The notes beneath the pieces were generated by a model, which saw only the letters and a program-made list of their open reading frames with translations, was not told the origin of the DNA and searched no databases. The position numbers and the translations under genes are program-made. DNA of 10,036 nucleotides from Bryobacteraceae bacterium (lineage in GTDB: Bacteria > Acidobacteriota > Terriglobia > Bryobacterales > Bryobacteraceae): assembly GCA_947456995.1 (NCBI GenBank), contig CANGVB010000079.1:1-10036 (forward strand), in the 5' to 3' direction. This document shows, piece after piece, positions 1 to 5,604 of the stretch (position 1 is the stretch's first letter; the number at the start of each line of letters is the position of its first letter).

Positions 1-1
1 T

Positions 2-496
2 CTGGGGTCCGCAGCGGTCGTTAGAGGGGTCGCCAACTTCACAACGTCTTCGCTCCCACAGGGCATCCACTACATCACGGCTGCCTTCCGGGCAACCCCC
101 ACCAGCCCTGTGATCACCTCAAGGGTGATTACTGTGATTGTTACCAGCAATGCATGCGCGGCCTCGGCTGCAAGCTTCACGGCCAGCGGCTTCCGCTTTG
201 ACCGAAACACAAATCAGTTTGTTCAGGATATTGACATCACCAATCGCACCGCTCAGGCAATTCCCGGCCCGGTTTCGGTGATGGTGGCTGGGCTTTCTGC
301 CAACGCTACATTGGCCACCCCGTTTGCCCTCAGCACGTGCAATTCCCCTGGTACACCTGTTGTCGATGCTGGCGTTTGCCCCAATGGAGTGCTGGCTCCC
401 AATCAAACGGTTCGTGTCACCTTGCGCTTCAATAATCCGACACGCACTCCCATCAGCTACACACCACAAACCCTGGCCGGGCTGGGCCGCCGCTAA
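2..496 (+). CDS. Secreted Ig-like repeat protein, C-terminal end (5' partial)
   Basis: The frame is open from base 2 to the TAA at 494-496 and gives 164 residues; the start lies outside the window. The first ~45 residues, with GSAAVVRGVANFTTSSLPQG and then HYITAAF, read like the end of a bacterial Ig-like repeat of the kind found in tandem in large secreted or surface proteins. The rest (about residues 50-164) is a beta-rich terminal domain with SGFRFDRNTNQFVQ, DITNRT, GPVSVMV, NQTVRVTLRFNNPT and a final LAGLGRR; I remember similar endings in secreted acidobacterial proteins. It has three cysteines, two of them flanking the SPGTPVVDAGV stretch, which could form a disulfide outside the cell. 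There is no catalytic motif or membrane anchor in the visible part, so a binding, adhesion or structural role is inference. The PEP-CTERM gene starts 11 bases downstream, suggesting co-transcription. Confidence 0.8.
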   Translation: MGSAAVVRGVANFTTSSLPQGIHYITAAFRATPTSPVITSRVITVIVTSNACAASAASFTASGFRFDRNTNQFVQDIDITNRTAQAIPGPVSVMVAGLSANATLATPFALSTCNSPGTPVVDAGVCPNGVLAPNQTVRVTLRFNNPTRTPISYTPQTLAGLGRR

Positions 497-507
497 TAGA
501 GGACAAA

Positions 508-1092
508 ATGAGAAAACTATTTTTCGCCCTATTCTTGACCCTCATGCCGATGTCTGCCGCCACCACCTACAACTTCGAGTGGGATACATCGGTGCTGGCT
601 GCAACCAATGCCAACTTCGTTCTCGATTTCCTCCTGATTGGCGATGTGGGCAACCAGGCAAGCCTCAGCCAGTTCAGCTACGGAGGCGGCTCTGGGCCCA
701 ATCTGAACGTTACGCTCGATACAAACGTGAATTTCTTCAATGAATCCATGATCAGCTTTACCCCTGGATCTTTGCTCAAATTCACGCTAGCAGTCACCAA
801 CAATGCGCCCCTGTTGCCTTTTGGTGTCCCGGATACTTTGTCACTCTATCTGCTGGATTCGAGTTTGAATTCGATTCCAACGACGGATGCTTTCGCCTCA
901 GCGATCCTGACCTTCGACCTCGGGCCCACTTCGCTAACTACTTTTGCTGGAATCGATCCTCTTGCCTTTACGGCACCAGTTCTGACGAGTGTGTCCGAAT
1001 CATTTCCGGGTGAGGCTGTACCGGAACCGTCTTCCCTGAGTTTGACTCTTGGTGCCTTGGCATTGTGGTGTCTACGCCGGAAGAAGGCTTAG
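508..1092 (+). CDS. PEP-CTERM sorting domain protein
   Basis: This is a 194-residue exported protein. It starts with a signal peptide: RK at residues 2-3, hydrophobic core about 4-15, likely cleavage after MSAA (residue 18). The C-terminus is a standard PEP-CTERM signal: VPEP at 171-174, a hydrophobic stretch LSLTLGALALWCL at 177-189, then the basic tail RRKKA. In this family the tail is recognised by an exosortase, which cuts near the PEP motif and releases or attaches the protein at the cell surface. The mature part (19-170) is rich in Asn, Ser, Thr, Phe and Leu, looks beta-structured and has no cysteine or recognisable enzyme motif; its function is unknown. The start is supported by AGAGGA at 498-503, four bases before ATG. 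No exosortase gene is in the window. The stop codon overlaps that of the convergent murQ. Confidence 0.9.
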   Translation: MRKLFFALFLTLMPMSAATTYNFEWDTSVLAATNANFVLDFLLIGDVGNQASLSQFSYGGGSGPNLNVTLDTNVNFFNESMISFTPGSLLKFTLAVTNNAPLLPFGVPDTLSLYLLDSSLNSIPTTDAFASAILTFDLGPTSLTTFAGIDPLAFTAPVLTSVSESFPGEAVPEPSSLSLTLGALALWCLRRKKA

Positions 1093-1988
1093 GGAGCCTG
1101 GGCAAGCGCGACCTGGATGCGGCCTTTGGCGGCTGCCAGCCGCAACTCGGCATCAGCTTTGCTGGTGCCGAGTTTGCCCATTACGATCGCTGTTCTCACC
1201 AGGCGTCCGCTTGCTTCAAACAGCTCTGAGGCCCGATCCCGATCCACTTCCACGGCCTGCATCACGATTCGGATTGCCCGGTCTACCAACTTTTCGTTGG
1301 TGGGCTGTACGTTCACCATCAGGTTGCCGTAAACATATCCCAGGCGTATCAACGCCCCGGTGGACAACATGTTCAGGACGAGCTTTGTTGCTGTGCCTGC
1401 CTTCATCCTGGTGGAGCCGGTTACTACCTCTGGGCCAGGCAGCACTTCGATAGCAATATCAGCAGCCTTGCTTAATTCGGAGCTCGGCGAACAACTGATA
1501 GCAATCGTCAGAGCCCCCAGTTCTTTCGCTTTGGCCATCGCACCGAGCACGTAAGGAGTGCGGCCAGAGGCGGCAATCCCGCACAGAATGTCTGAGCTGC
1601 AGAAACCCATGGCGAGCATTTCTTGTGCGCCCAATTCGCTTGAGTCTTCTGCCCCTTCTACGGCCTTGCGCAACGCCTTGTCGCCCCCAGCGATAAAGCC
1701 CTGCACCAGTTCTGGCGAGACGTTATAGGTGGGAGGACACTCGCTGGCATCGAGTACGCCGAGTCGCCCGCTGGTGCCTGCGCCGGTGTAGAAGAGTCGC
1801 CCGCCGGCTTCGAGTCCAGCCACAATCGCATCTACTGCTACGGCAATCTGCGGCAAGGCCGCCTCTACCGCCAGCGCTACCTTCTTGTCTTCTTCATTGA
1901 TGATGCGAAGCATCTCAAATGTTGGCACGGCGTCGATACTTGCCGATGCCGGGTTTGCTTGCTCTGTCAGCAGGGTGCCTAACTTCAT
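1089..1988 (-). CDS. murQ: N-acetylmuramic acid 6-phosphate etherase (MurQ)
   Basis: MurQ cleaves the D-lactyl ether of MurNAc 6-phosphate to give GlcNAc 6-phosphate and D-lactate, a cytoplasmic step in reuse of peptidoglycan sugars. The 299 residues match the usual family length of about 300 and form one SIS (sugar isomerase) domain. Visible motifs are GRLFYTGAGTSGRLG (63-77), DASECPPT (80-87), GIAASGRTPYVLGA (137-150), TGSTRMKAGTATK (190-202) and NVQPTNEKL (226-234). Glu83 in DASE and Glu114 in EGAED lie at the same numbers as the two catalytic glutamates of the E. coli enzyme. The ATG overlaps the TGA of the upstream epimerase gene in ATGA, so translation is probably coupled; GAAGAG lies 12 bases before the ATG and is a weak ribosome site. 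The gene's TAA overlaps the stop of the convergent PEP-CTERM gene. No MurNAc transporter, AnmK kinase or NagA/NagB gene is nearby. Confidence 0.96.
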   Translation of the reverse strand: MKLGTLLTEQANPASASIDAVPTFEMLRIINEEDKKVALAVEAALPQIAVAVDAIVAGLEAGGRLFYTGAGTSGRLGVLDASECPPTYNVSPELVQGFIAGGDKALRKAVEGAEDSSELGAQEMLAMGFCSSDILCGIAASGRTPYVLGAMAKAKELGALTIAISCSPSSELSKAADIAIEVLPGPEVVTGSTRMKAGTATKLVLNMLSTGALIRLGYVYGNLMVNVQPTNEKLVDRAIRIVMQAVEVDRDRASELFEASGRLVRTAIVMGKLGTSKADAELRLAAAKGRIQVALAQAP

Positions 1989-2818
1989 GCCACGTTTAGA
2001 CTCTTCATCAATTTTGAGGTTGCTTCGCGGGTAATCCGGGTGGCCTCGCCAAGTGGCATATCCTTGAGCCCACGCCCAAACACTTCTGGGCTAACGGCAT
2101 CCTTGTAGCCGATCTCTTTGAGGGCCCCAAAGAAGCCTTTCCAGTTCACGATGCCTTCGCCGGGCAAAAGACGCTCGTTGTCTTTCACCTTCTCTGGAGG
2201 CAGATCCTGCGCATCGGCAAGGTGTACGTGGACGATTGCTTTGCGCCCTGCCTTGACGATGTCTTCCGGGGTGGCTCCGGCATGGTGCCAGTGCCAGCTA
2301 TCGAGGAGCAGGCCGCAATTGGACCCGCACTCGCGGGCGAACTCCAGCATCTCGCCCATCTTCCAGATGAACTCATGCGGGTTGGCTGTGCGGATGTGCA
2401 GAGGGCCGAGAAATTCCAGGCCTAAACGTACGTGGCTGCGCTCGAGAATGTCGCACACTTTGCGGATGCGCCCCATCATCAGTTTGCGCTGTTCCGGCTT
2501 GGGTAAGGTGCTGGACGATGGAATCCAGGTGGCCATCCGCGGGCAGCCGATTGCTGCGGCGTAGGATGCTGCCTGCGCCAGGCCGGCGAGGTCTTTCTCG
2601 AAGGTTGCTTCGTCTTTACGGATCTCCGTCGGCAGCCCGATGGCTCCTGGCTTCACGCCATTAGCCGCGAGAGTTTGTTTGATTGTGGCTGCGGAATCCT
2701 TCATGGCGGCGACTATCGGAATCTCCACGCCCGGAAAGCCGGCTTCATGGGCAACTTTGGCCAACTCGGGCCAGGTGGCACGGCCACCGGTAATGACGGG
2801 ATTGAGTGTGAGCAGCAT
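1985..2818 (-). CDS. Sugar phosphate isomerase/epimerase, xylose isomerase-like TIM barrel
   Basis: This 277-residue cytoplasmic protein of the AP_endonuc_2 / xylose isomerase-like TIM-barrel family probably interconverts a ketose, hydroxy-acid or amino sugar using a divalent metal. Candidate metal ligands and acid/base residues are Glu135 (LGLEFLG), Asp173 (LLDSWHWHH), His199 (VHVHLADA) and Glu245 (SPEVFG). Their order and rough spacing, with His176 three residues after Asp173, agree with the Glu-Asp-His-Glu set of D-tagatose 3-epimerase-type enzymes. An Arg216 and PGEG at 219-222 fit the conserved loop before the last strands. The substrate cannot be read from sequence. It is the first gene of a coupled pair with murQ (ATGA overlap), so a role in amino-sugar or lactyl-sugar breakdown is a reasonable inference. 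No good Shine-Dalgarno precedes the ATG; a -10-like TATACT lies only 10 bases upstream, so the mRNA leader may be very short. Confidence 0.88.
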   Translation of the reverse strand: MLLTLNPVITGGRATWPELAKVAHEAGFPGVEIPIVAAMKDSAATIKQTLAANGVKPGAIGLPTEIRKDEATFEKDLAGLAQAASYAAAIGCPRMATWIPSSSTLPKPEQRKLMMGRIRKVCDILERSHVRLGLEFLGPLHIRTANPHEFIWKMGEMLEFARECGSNCGLLLDSWHWHHAGATPEDIVKAGRKAIVHVHLADAQDLPPEKVKDNERLLPGEGIVNWKGFFGALKEIGYKDAVSPEVFGRGLKDMPLGEATRITREATSKLMKSLNVA

Positions 2819-2828
2819 GTCTGAAATG

Positions 2829-2855
2829 AGTATAAACGCGAAATCGCCCGCTCAA
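2829..2855 (-). promoter_or_regulatory. Possible promoter of the epimerase-murQ pair
   Basis: On the minus strand, TATACT (2834-2829) resembles a -10 box and TTGAGC (2855-2850) a weak -35 box, but the spacer is only 15 bases. Transcription would start within a few bases of the ATG at 2818, giving an almost leaderless mRNA, in line with the missing Shine-Dalgarno. The -35 candidate lies inside the arm of the inverted repeat. Weak call. Confidence 0.25.
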
Positions 2856-2875
2856 TTGGAGGAGAGCGGGCGATT
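2842..2875 (-). terminator. Perfect 12-bp inverted repeat, likely terminator of erpA
   Basis: The arms AATCGCCCGCTC (2842-2853) and GAGCGGGCGATT (2864-2875) are perfectly complementary around a 10-base loop. Read on the minus strand, the hairpin lies about 80 bases after the erpA stop and is followed by a weak T-rich stretch (TTTCGCGTTTAT), which fits a modest rho-independent terminator. On the plus strand no T-run follows. It separates erpA from the epimerase-murQ pair. Confidence 0.55.
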
Positions 2876-2954
2876 ACCGAGAGCGCTTACTTCTCGTTTT
2901 CAACTTTCAACACTTTTTAGAGTGTGGGCGCTGAAATTCGTTACAAATTTCTTT

Positions 2955-3278
2955 CTACGCCTGGAAACTGGAGCCGCAGCCGCAGGTGGACTTCACGTTC
3001 GGGTTGTTGAACTTGAAGCCTGAACCTTCGAGCGACTCGACATAATCCACTTCGACGCCGTCCAGATAGAGCATGCTCGCCTGATCCACAAATACCTTCA
3101 AGCCGCTGAAATCATAGGTCTTGTCAAGCATACCGGGGGTGTTTTCGAATGCCATGGAATAGGTGAATCCCGAGCATCCGCCACCAACGACGGAAATACG
3201 CAGGCCAGAGGGCTTGGGCTCCTGCGACGTCAAAATCTCTGAAACCTTCTCGGTTGCGCGTTCTGTTAGCTGAATCAT
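2955..3278 (-). CDS. erpA: Iron-sulfur cluster insertion protein, ErpA/IscA (HesB) family
   Basis: This A-type carrier takes Fe-S clusters from the assembly scaffold and delivers them to apo-enzymes in the cytoplasm. The 107-residue protein carries the three ligand cysteines at residues 35 (GGGCSGF), 99 and 101 (STCGCGSSF), the spacing and numbering known for IscA. The sequence around them (GGGCSGF, DYVESLEGS, NPNVKSTCGCGSSF) is closer to ErpA than to IscA as I remember them, so erpA is preferred; the family is certain, the subfamily less so. The start was placed at the ATG at 3278 because AGGAG sits seven bases before it and MIQLTERA is the usual family beginning; a longer frame reaching 3335 is not needed. 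No isc or suf genes are adjacent. It is transcribed divergently from the sigma factor gene, with 140 bases between the starts. Confidence 0.95.
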   Translation of the reverse strand: MIQLTERATEKVSEILTSQEPKPSGLRISVVGGGCSGFTYSMAFENTPGMLDKTYDFSGLKVFVDQASMLYLDGVEVDYVESLEGSGFKFNNPNVKSTCGCGSSFQA

Positions 3279-3285
3279 AGGTCTT

Positions 3286-3290
3286 CTCCT
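3286..3290 (-). promoter_or_regulatory. Shine-Dalgarno of erpA (decides the start)
   Basis: AGGAG on the minus strand, within GAAGGAGAAGACCT, lies seven bases before the ATG at 3278. It supports a 107-residue product over the upstream extension. Confidence 0.85.
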
Positions 3291-3293
3291 TCT

Positions 3294-3322
3294 ACTATAT
3301 TCAATTGGATCATTTTGGTCCA
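3294..3322 (-). promoter_or_regulatory. Possible sigma-70-type promoter of erpA
   Basis: On the minus strand TGGACC (3322-3317, 4/6 match to TTGACA) and TATAGT (3299-3294, 5/6 match to TATAAT) are separated by 17 bases in an AT-rich stretch. The -10 box is only 15 bases from the ATG, so the leader would be very short and might clip the Shine-Dalgarno; a start further upstream is also possible. Confidence 0.35.
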
Positions 3323-3344
3323 GTAAAAGTTGCAAAGTTTGACA

Positions 3345-3386
3345 TTGTCGTTTGCTATCGTCGAAGAGTTAGTTGAGATTGTCGAA
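3345..3386 (+). promoter_or_regulatory. Repeated GTCG motifs in the erpA-sigma divergent region
   Basis: Three related 8-mers occur: TTGTCGTT (3345-3352), TCGTCGAA (3358-3365) and TTGTCGAA (3379-3386). The last two are 21 bases apart, two helical turns. A perfect TTGACA (3339-3344) immediately precedes them, but no convincing -10 box follows at 16-18 bases. They may be part of the sigma gene promoter or an operator; this rests on repetition alone. Confidence 0.25.
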
Positions 3387-3418
3387 ACGCGCAGGCTTGA
3401 GGCTGCGTCCATTGGGGC

Positions 3419-4075
3419 ATGAGCGGGATTAGTGCAGTATTTCCAGTTCCGGCCGTTGCGGCAAAACAACGCACCATTAGAGCCGTGGATCGTTCCCAGA
3501 GTGAAGAAGCGCTACTTGTCGCGCGTGTTCAAAAACGCGACGAACTCGCTTTTCGCGAATTGGTAGAGCGCTTTCAGAACAAAGTGTTCTCGATCATCTA
3601 CGGGATCTTGCGCAATCGCAACGACGCCGAGGATATTTCCCAACAGGTTTTCACGAAGGTTTATTCCTCGATCGGTAATTTCGATTCGCGGAGTTCCCTC
3701 CTGACCTGGATCTACAAAATCACGGTCAACGAGTGCTACGACTACCTGCGCAAGAAGCGAGTTCGTAAACTGGTTTACGAGAGCGATATCTCTGAAGACG
3801 ATTCCAAGTTGATGGAGAATTCAGAGCTTACCCGCGACCAGAACGTCCCTGCCGACGTCCGCCTGGCCCAGCGCGATCTGCTGCTGAAGATGCTTGAGAA
3901 GATCAGCGACGAGGACCGCGCGCTCATACTCCTGAAAGAAGTAGAAGGCCACTCCGTGGAAGAGTTGGCACAGCGCACCGGGATGAACGAAAATACGGTG
4001 AAGGTGAAGTTGTTCCGTGCCCGTCAAAAACTGCTGAAGGCAGCACAAAGACTGCTGAAGCGTCCGGGCGCATAA
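3419..4075 (+). CDS. ECF-type RNA polymerase sigma factor (sigma-70 family)
   Basis: This 218-residue protein has the two-domain layout of an extracytoplasmic-function sigma factor. Sigma region 2 spans about residues 45-114: NDAEDISQQVFTKVY (68-82) is the core-binding part, and the SSLLTWIYKITVNECYDYL stretch (92-110) is the -10 recognition part. A charged linker with EDDSK follows. Region 4 (about 153-207) holds the helix-turn-helix GHSVEELAQRTGMNENTVKV and the FRARQKLLK recognition end. The first ~27 residues are a poorly conserved extension. The ATG at 3419 is the only in-frame ATG near the domain, an in-frame TGA lies 21 bases upstream, and the ribosome site is weak (GGGG directly before ATG). 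It directs RNA polymerase to a stress regulon, probably held inactive by the membrane protein encoded 183 bases downstream. Divergent from erpA. Regulon and signal unknown. Confidence 0.93.
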   Translation: MSGISAVFPVPAVAAKQRTIRAVDRSQSEEALLVARVQKRDELAFRELVERFQNKVFSIIYGILRNRNDAEDISQQVFTKVYSSIGNFDSRSSLLTWIYKITVNECYDYLRKKRVRKLVYESDISEDDSKLMENSELTRDQNVPADVRLAQRDLLLKMLEKISDEDRALILLKEVEGHSVEELAQRTGMNENTVKVKLFRARQKLLKAAQRLLKRPGA

Positions 4076-4112
4076 TAGTAGTAGATCTGTTGTACATTTG
4101 CTTTTTGTTTCC

Positions 4113-4182
4113 CGCCGGGTGAGGCCGGCGAACCTAGGGCCAAAAAAGTGAGAAGCGTTTCGGATCCAACGCAAGTTTTGCG
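4113..4182 (+). other. Structured leader between sigma and anti-sigma genes
   Basis: The gap 4076-4258 holds three short perfect hairpins: CGCCGG/CCGGCG (4113-4118 with 4125-4130), GCGTT/AACGC (4155-4159 with 4168-4172) and CGCAA/TTGCG (4170-4174 with 4178-4182). The last two share bases 4170-4172 and exclude each other. No T-run follows any of them, so none is a normal terminator. They may affect the mRNA level or translation of the downstream gene, or be chance. Confidence 0.3.
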
Positions 4183-4258
4183 GAGAACTCCCAGTGAGAG
4201 AGGTCCCGACAAGGCAAGCGTCCGGCTCGCAAAGGTAATTTGAGGGAAGAGGCACAAT

Positions 4259-4783
4259 ATGAAGCCACTAGAAGATGGCTTGGAAGGCATGATCGAATCA
4301 GGGCGATTGCCGGACGAAAACACGCCGGTTGGTGCGTACCTGAAGTCGAACCCTGCCGCACGCGAAGAAGTTGCAGCCATGATGGACCTTTCACGTCTCA
4401 TTCGGGAAAATTTTACGCTGAGTGCAGAGGAGCGCGAAGATCTTGAACCCGCGCCCGGCTTCTACGCCCGCGTTCTTTCCCGCATCGAAGCTCAAGCAGC
4501 CCCGCCCAGCATTTGGGACTTTTTCCTTGAGCCTCTCGGCATGAGGCTTGTCTATGCGTCACTGGCCCTGGCCACTCTTCTCTTTACCGCCACGTTCTTT
4601 GATGCCAGCCCAATCAGCGAGCCCGAAGTGGCGCAGACGGAATCGATTCCTGCCGCCGATAGCCCCGTGATTGGCGGAGCCTTTCTGGCCAGCGATTCCG
4701 GTGGAATGCCTGTTGTGGAATCGAAGAACCCGAATGATGATCGAGGCGCTGCCTTGATGCAACTCACGACCTACGATCAGTAG
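4259..4783 (+). CDS. Probable anti-sigma factor, single-pass membrane protein
   Basis: The 174-residue protein has a cytoplasmic N-terminal part (1-94), one membrane helix (about 95-114, MRLVYASLALATLLFTATFF) and a periplasmic tail rich in Ser, Pro, Glu and Asp (115-174). The N-terminal part contains GAYLKSNPAAREEVAAMMD and PGFYARVLSRIEAQ followed by SIWDFFLEPLG, a pattern I associate with anti-sigma-like proteins of Acidobacteriota. Position directly after an ECF sigma gene and the topology are the main grounds for the call. It has no cysteine or histidine at all, so it is not a zinc (ZAS, HxxxCxxC) anti-sigma factor. Start: AAGAGG at 4247-4252 lies six bases before ATG. The next gene, encoding a CpxP-like protein, begins 14 bases after its stop. 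An unrelated membrane protein remains possible. Confidence 0.68.
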   Translation: MKPLEDGLEGMIESGRLPDENTPVGAYLKSNPAAREEVAAMMDLSRLIRENFTLSAEEREDLEPAPGFYARVLSRIEAQAAPPSIWDFFLEPLGMRLVYASLALATLLFTATFFDASPISEPEVAQTESIPAADSPVIGGAFLASDSGGMPVVESKNPNDDRGAALMQLTTYDQ

Positions 4784-4797
4784 CAAGATCTCATCCC

Positions 4798-5175
4798 ATG
4801 AATGATCGTGCTTCCTGGTCTCATCCCAAGGTCCTAACCGCCCTGCTTGCTGTTTTTCTTGTCGGCGCTGCCTCCGGTGCCCTCGGCATGAAGCTTTACA
4901 GCCGGGGTGCATTCAATGCCAACTCGCGAGCCATGCGTGGCATGGACCGGTCTGCTCTGCTTGATTACTTCAAGAAAGAGTTAGATCTATCCGATAAGCA
5001 ACAACATCAAGTAGAAGACTTGCTTGATGACCACTTCAAATACCTGCAAAGTCTTGGGGCGCAAATGGAAGAAGTTCGTCTCTTCGGTAGAGAGAGCATT
5101 TCCAAAACCCTCAATCCAGAGCAGAAAAAAAAGTTTGATAAATTGATGGGCGACTGGCAACGTTCCCAGCGTTAA
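4798..5175 (+). CDS. Membrane-anchored CpxP/Spy/CnrX-like periplasmic protein
   Basis: This 125-residue protein has an N-terminal membrane helix or uncleaved signal (about 12-31, VLTALLAVFLVGAASGALGM) and a helical, highly charged periplasmic domain (about 48-125). The domain carries two LTxxQ-like repeats, LDLSDKQQHQVEDLL (62-76) and LNPEQKKKFDKLM (105-117), separated by a long amphipathic helix, as in the CpxP/Spy chaperones and the CnrX/ZraP metal sensors. Only two histidines (70 and 79) are in the periplasmic part and there is no cysteine, so the known CnrX metal site is not clearly present. Being the third gene after a sigma and a probable anti-sigma gene, it may sense envelope damage or metals and tune the anti-sigma factor; this is inference by analogy with the cnrYXH system. 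No strong ribosome site precedes ATG, and the 14-base gap suggests coupling to the gene before. Confidence 0.72.
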   Translation: MNDRASWSHPKVLTALLAVFLVGAASGALGMKLYSRGAFNANSRAMRGMDRSALLDYFKKELDLSDKQQHQVEDLLDDHFKYLQSLGAQMEEVRLFGRESISKTLNPEQKKKFDKLMGDWQRSQR

Positions 5176-5205
5176 GGCATCTATTTAAATTGCTGGCTGT
5201 ATTTT

Positions 5206-5232
5206 GCGGGAGCCTCAAGTAAAGGCCTCCGC
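5206..5232 (+). terminator. Imperfect hairpin after the sigma-factor gene set
   Basis: GCGGGAGCC (5206-5214) and GGCCTCCGC (5224-5232) form a 9-base stem with one G-T pair and one mismatch around a 9-base loop, starting 30 bases after the stop at 5175. No T-run follows, so it is at best a weak or factor-assisted terminator. The rest of the gap 5176-5327 shows nothing else clear. Confidence 0.3.
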
Positions 5233-5314
5233 CAACCGATTAACCCTGTACGTGGATCATCTTAGGCCTGCCCTGTTTGCACGCCGGCTACTTGCAACCA
5301 CGAAAAAAATTGCT

Positions 5315-5319
5315 AAAGG
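5315..5319 (+). promoter_or_regulatory. Shine-Dalgarno deciding the start of the small gene
   Basis: AAAGG lies eight bases before the ATG at 5328. This favours that ATG over an in-frame TTG at 5277, which has no ribosome site. Confidence 0.6.
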
Positions 5320-5327
5320 CAGATTCA

Positions 5328-5603
5328 ATGACAAATACCTTACTTGTATCCCCAACCTCCGGCGAGCTTCTGGCTGCTGAAATTCGTGTTTCTCCCAAAT
5401 ACCTCGAAGACATTCTTGAAGCGCTCGCGTCCGCACCCTTCCCCATCAATCCTGAACTGGATCACACTGCTTCTTCGCTGACGCAGGTACGTTTCCCAAT
5501 CTACGATTCCCAACTGGATTTGCTCCGCGAGATTCTTGTTGCTGCAGGCTTCCCGCAAAGCCTTCTCGAAATTCACAGCATGGCTGCCGAACTAAACTAT
5601 TAG
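5328..5603 (+). CDS. Small protein of unknown function, gene coupled to addB
   Basis: I do not recognise this 91-residue protein. It has no signal peptide, membrane helix or cysteine, so it is probably cytoplasmic. Two halves look alike in outline: a strand followed by a helix in AAEIRVSPKYLEDILEALAS, and again in LTQVRFPIYDSQLDLLREIL, with a last strand near LLEIHSM. This suggests a beta-alpha-beta, beta-alpha-beta fold similar to ACT or ferredoxin-like domains, which often bind small ligands or pair up; that is inference from pattern only. The ATG at 5328 was chosen for its ribosome site. Its TAG ends one base before the TTG start of addB, so the two are almost certainly co-translated. The composition resembles that of its neighbours, with no sign of recent transfer. 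It may be a partner or regulator of the AddAB complex, or simply share its operon. Confidence 0.8.
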   Translation: MTNTLLVSPTSGELLAAEIRVSPKYLEDILEALASAPFPINPELDHTASSLTQVRFPIYDSQLDLLREILVAAGFPQSLLEIHSMAAELNY

Positions 5604-5604
5604 T

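Noticed and set aside
3279..3335. N-terminal extension of erpA to an upstream start
   Set aside because: The extension spans the Shine-Dalgarno of the 3278 start and is not family-like (several arginines in a row); 107 residues is the standard length.
3275..3469. 64-codon minus-strand frame between erpA and the sigma gene
   Set aside because: No ribosome site, composition of a non-coding region, and it runs through the erpA ribosome site and the sigma start.
4113..4130. CGCCGG/CCGGCG hairpin as terminator of the sigma gene
   Set aside because: No T-run follows on either strand; the T-rich stretch lies before the stem, not after it.
3821..4255. 144-codon minus-strand frame across the end of the sigma gene
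   Set aside because: Antisense to the sigma region 4 helix-turn-helix; no domain of its own.
5277..5327. Longer version of the small pre-addB protein from a TTG
   Set aside because: No ribosome site at the TTG, while the ATG at 5328 has AAAGG at a good distance.
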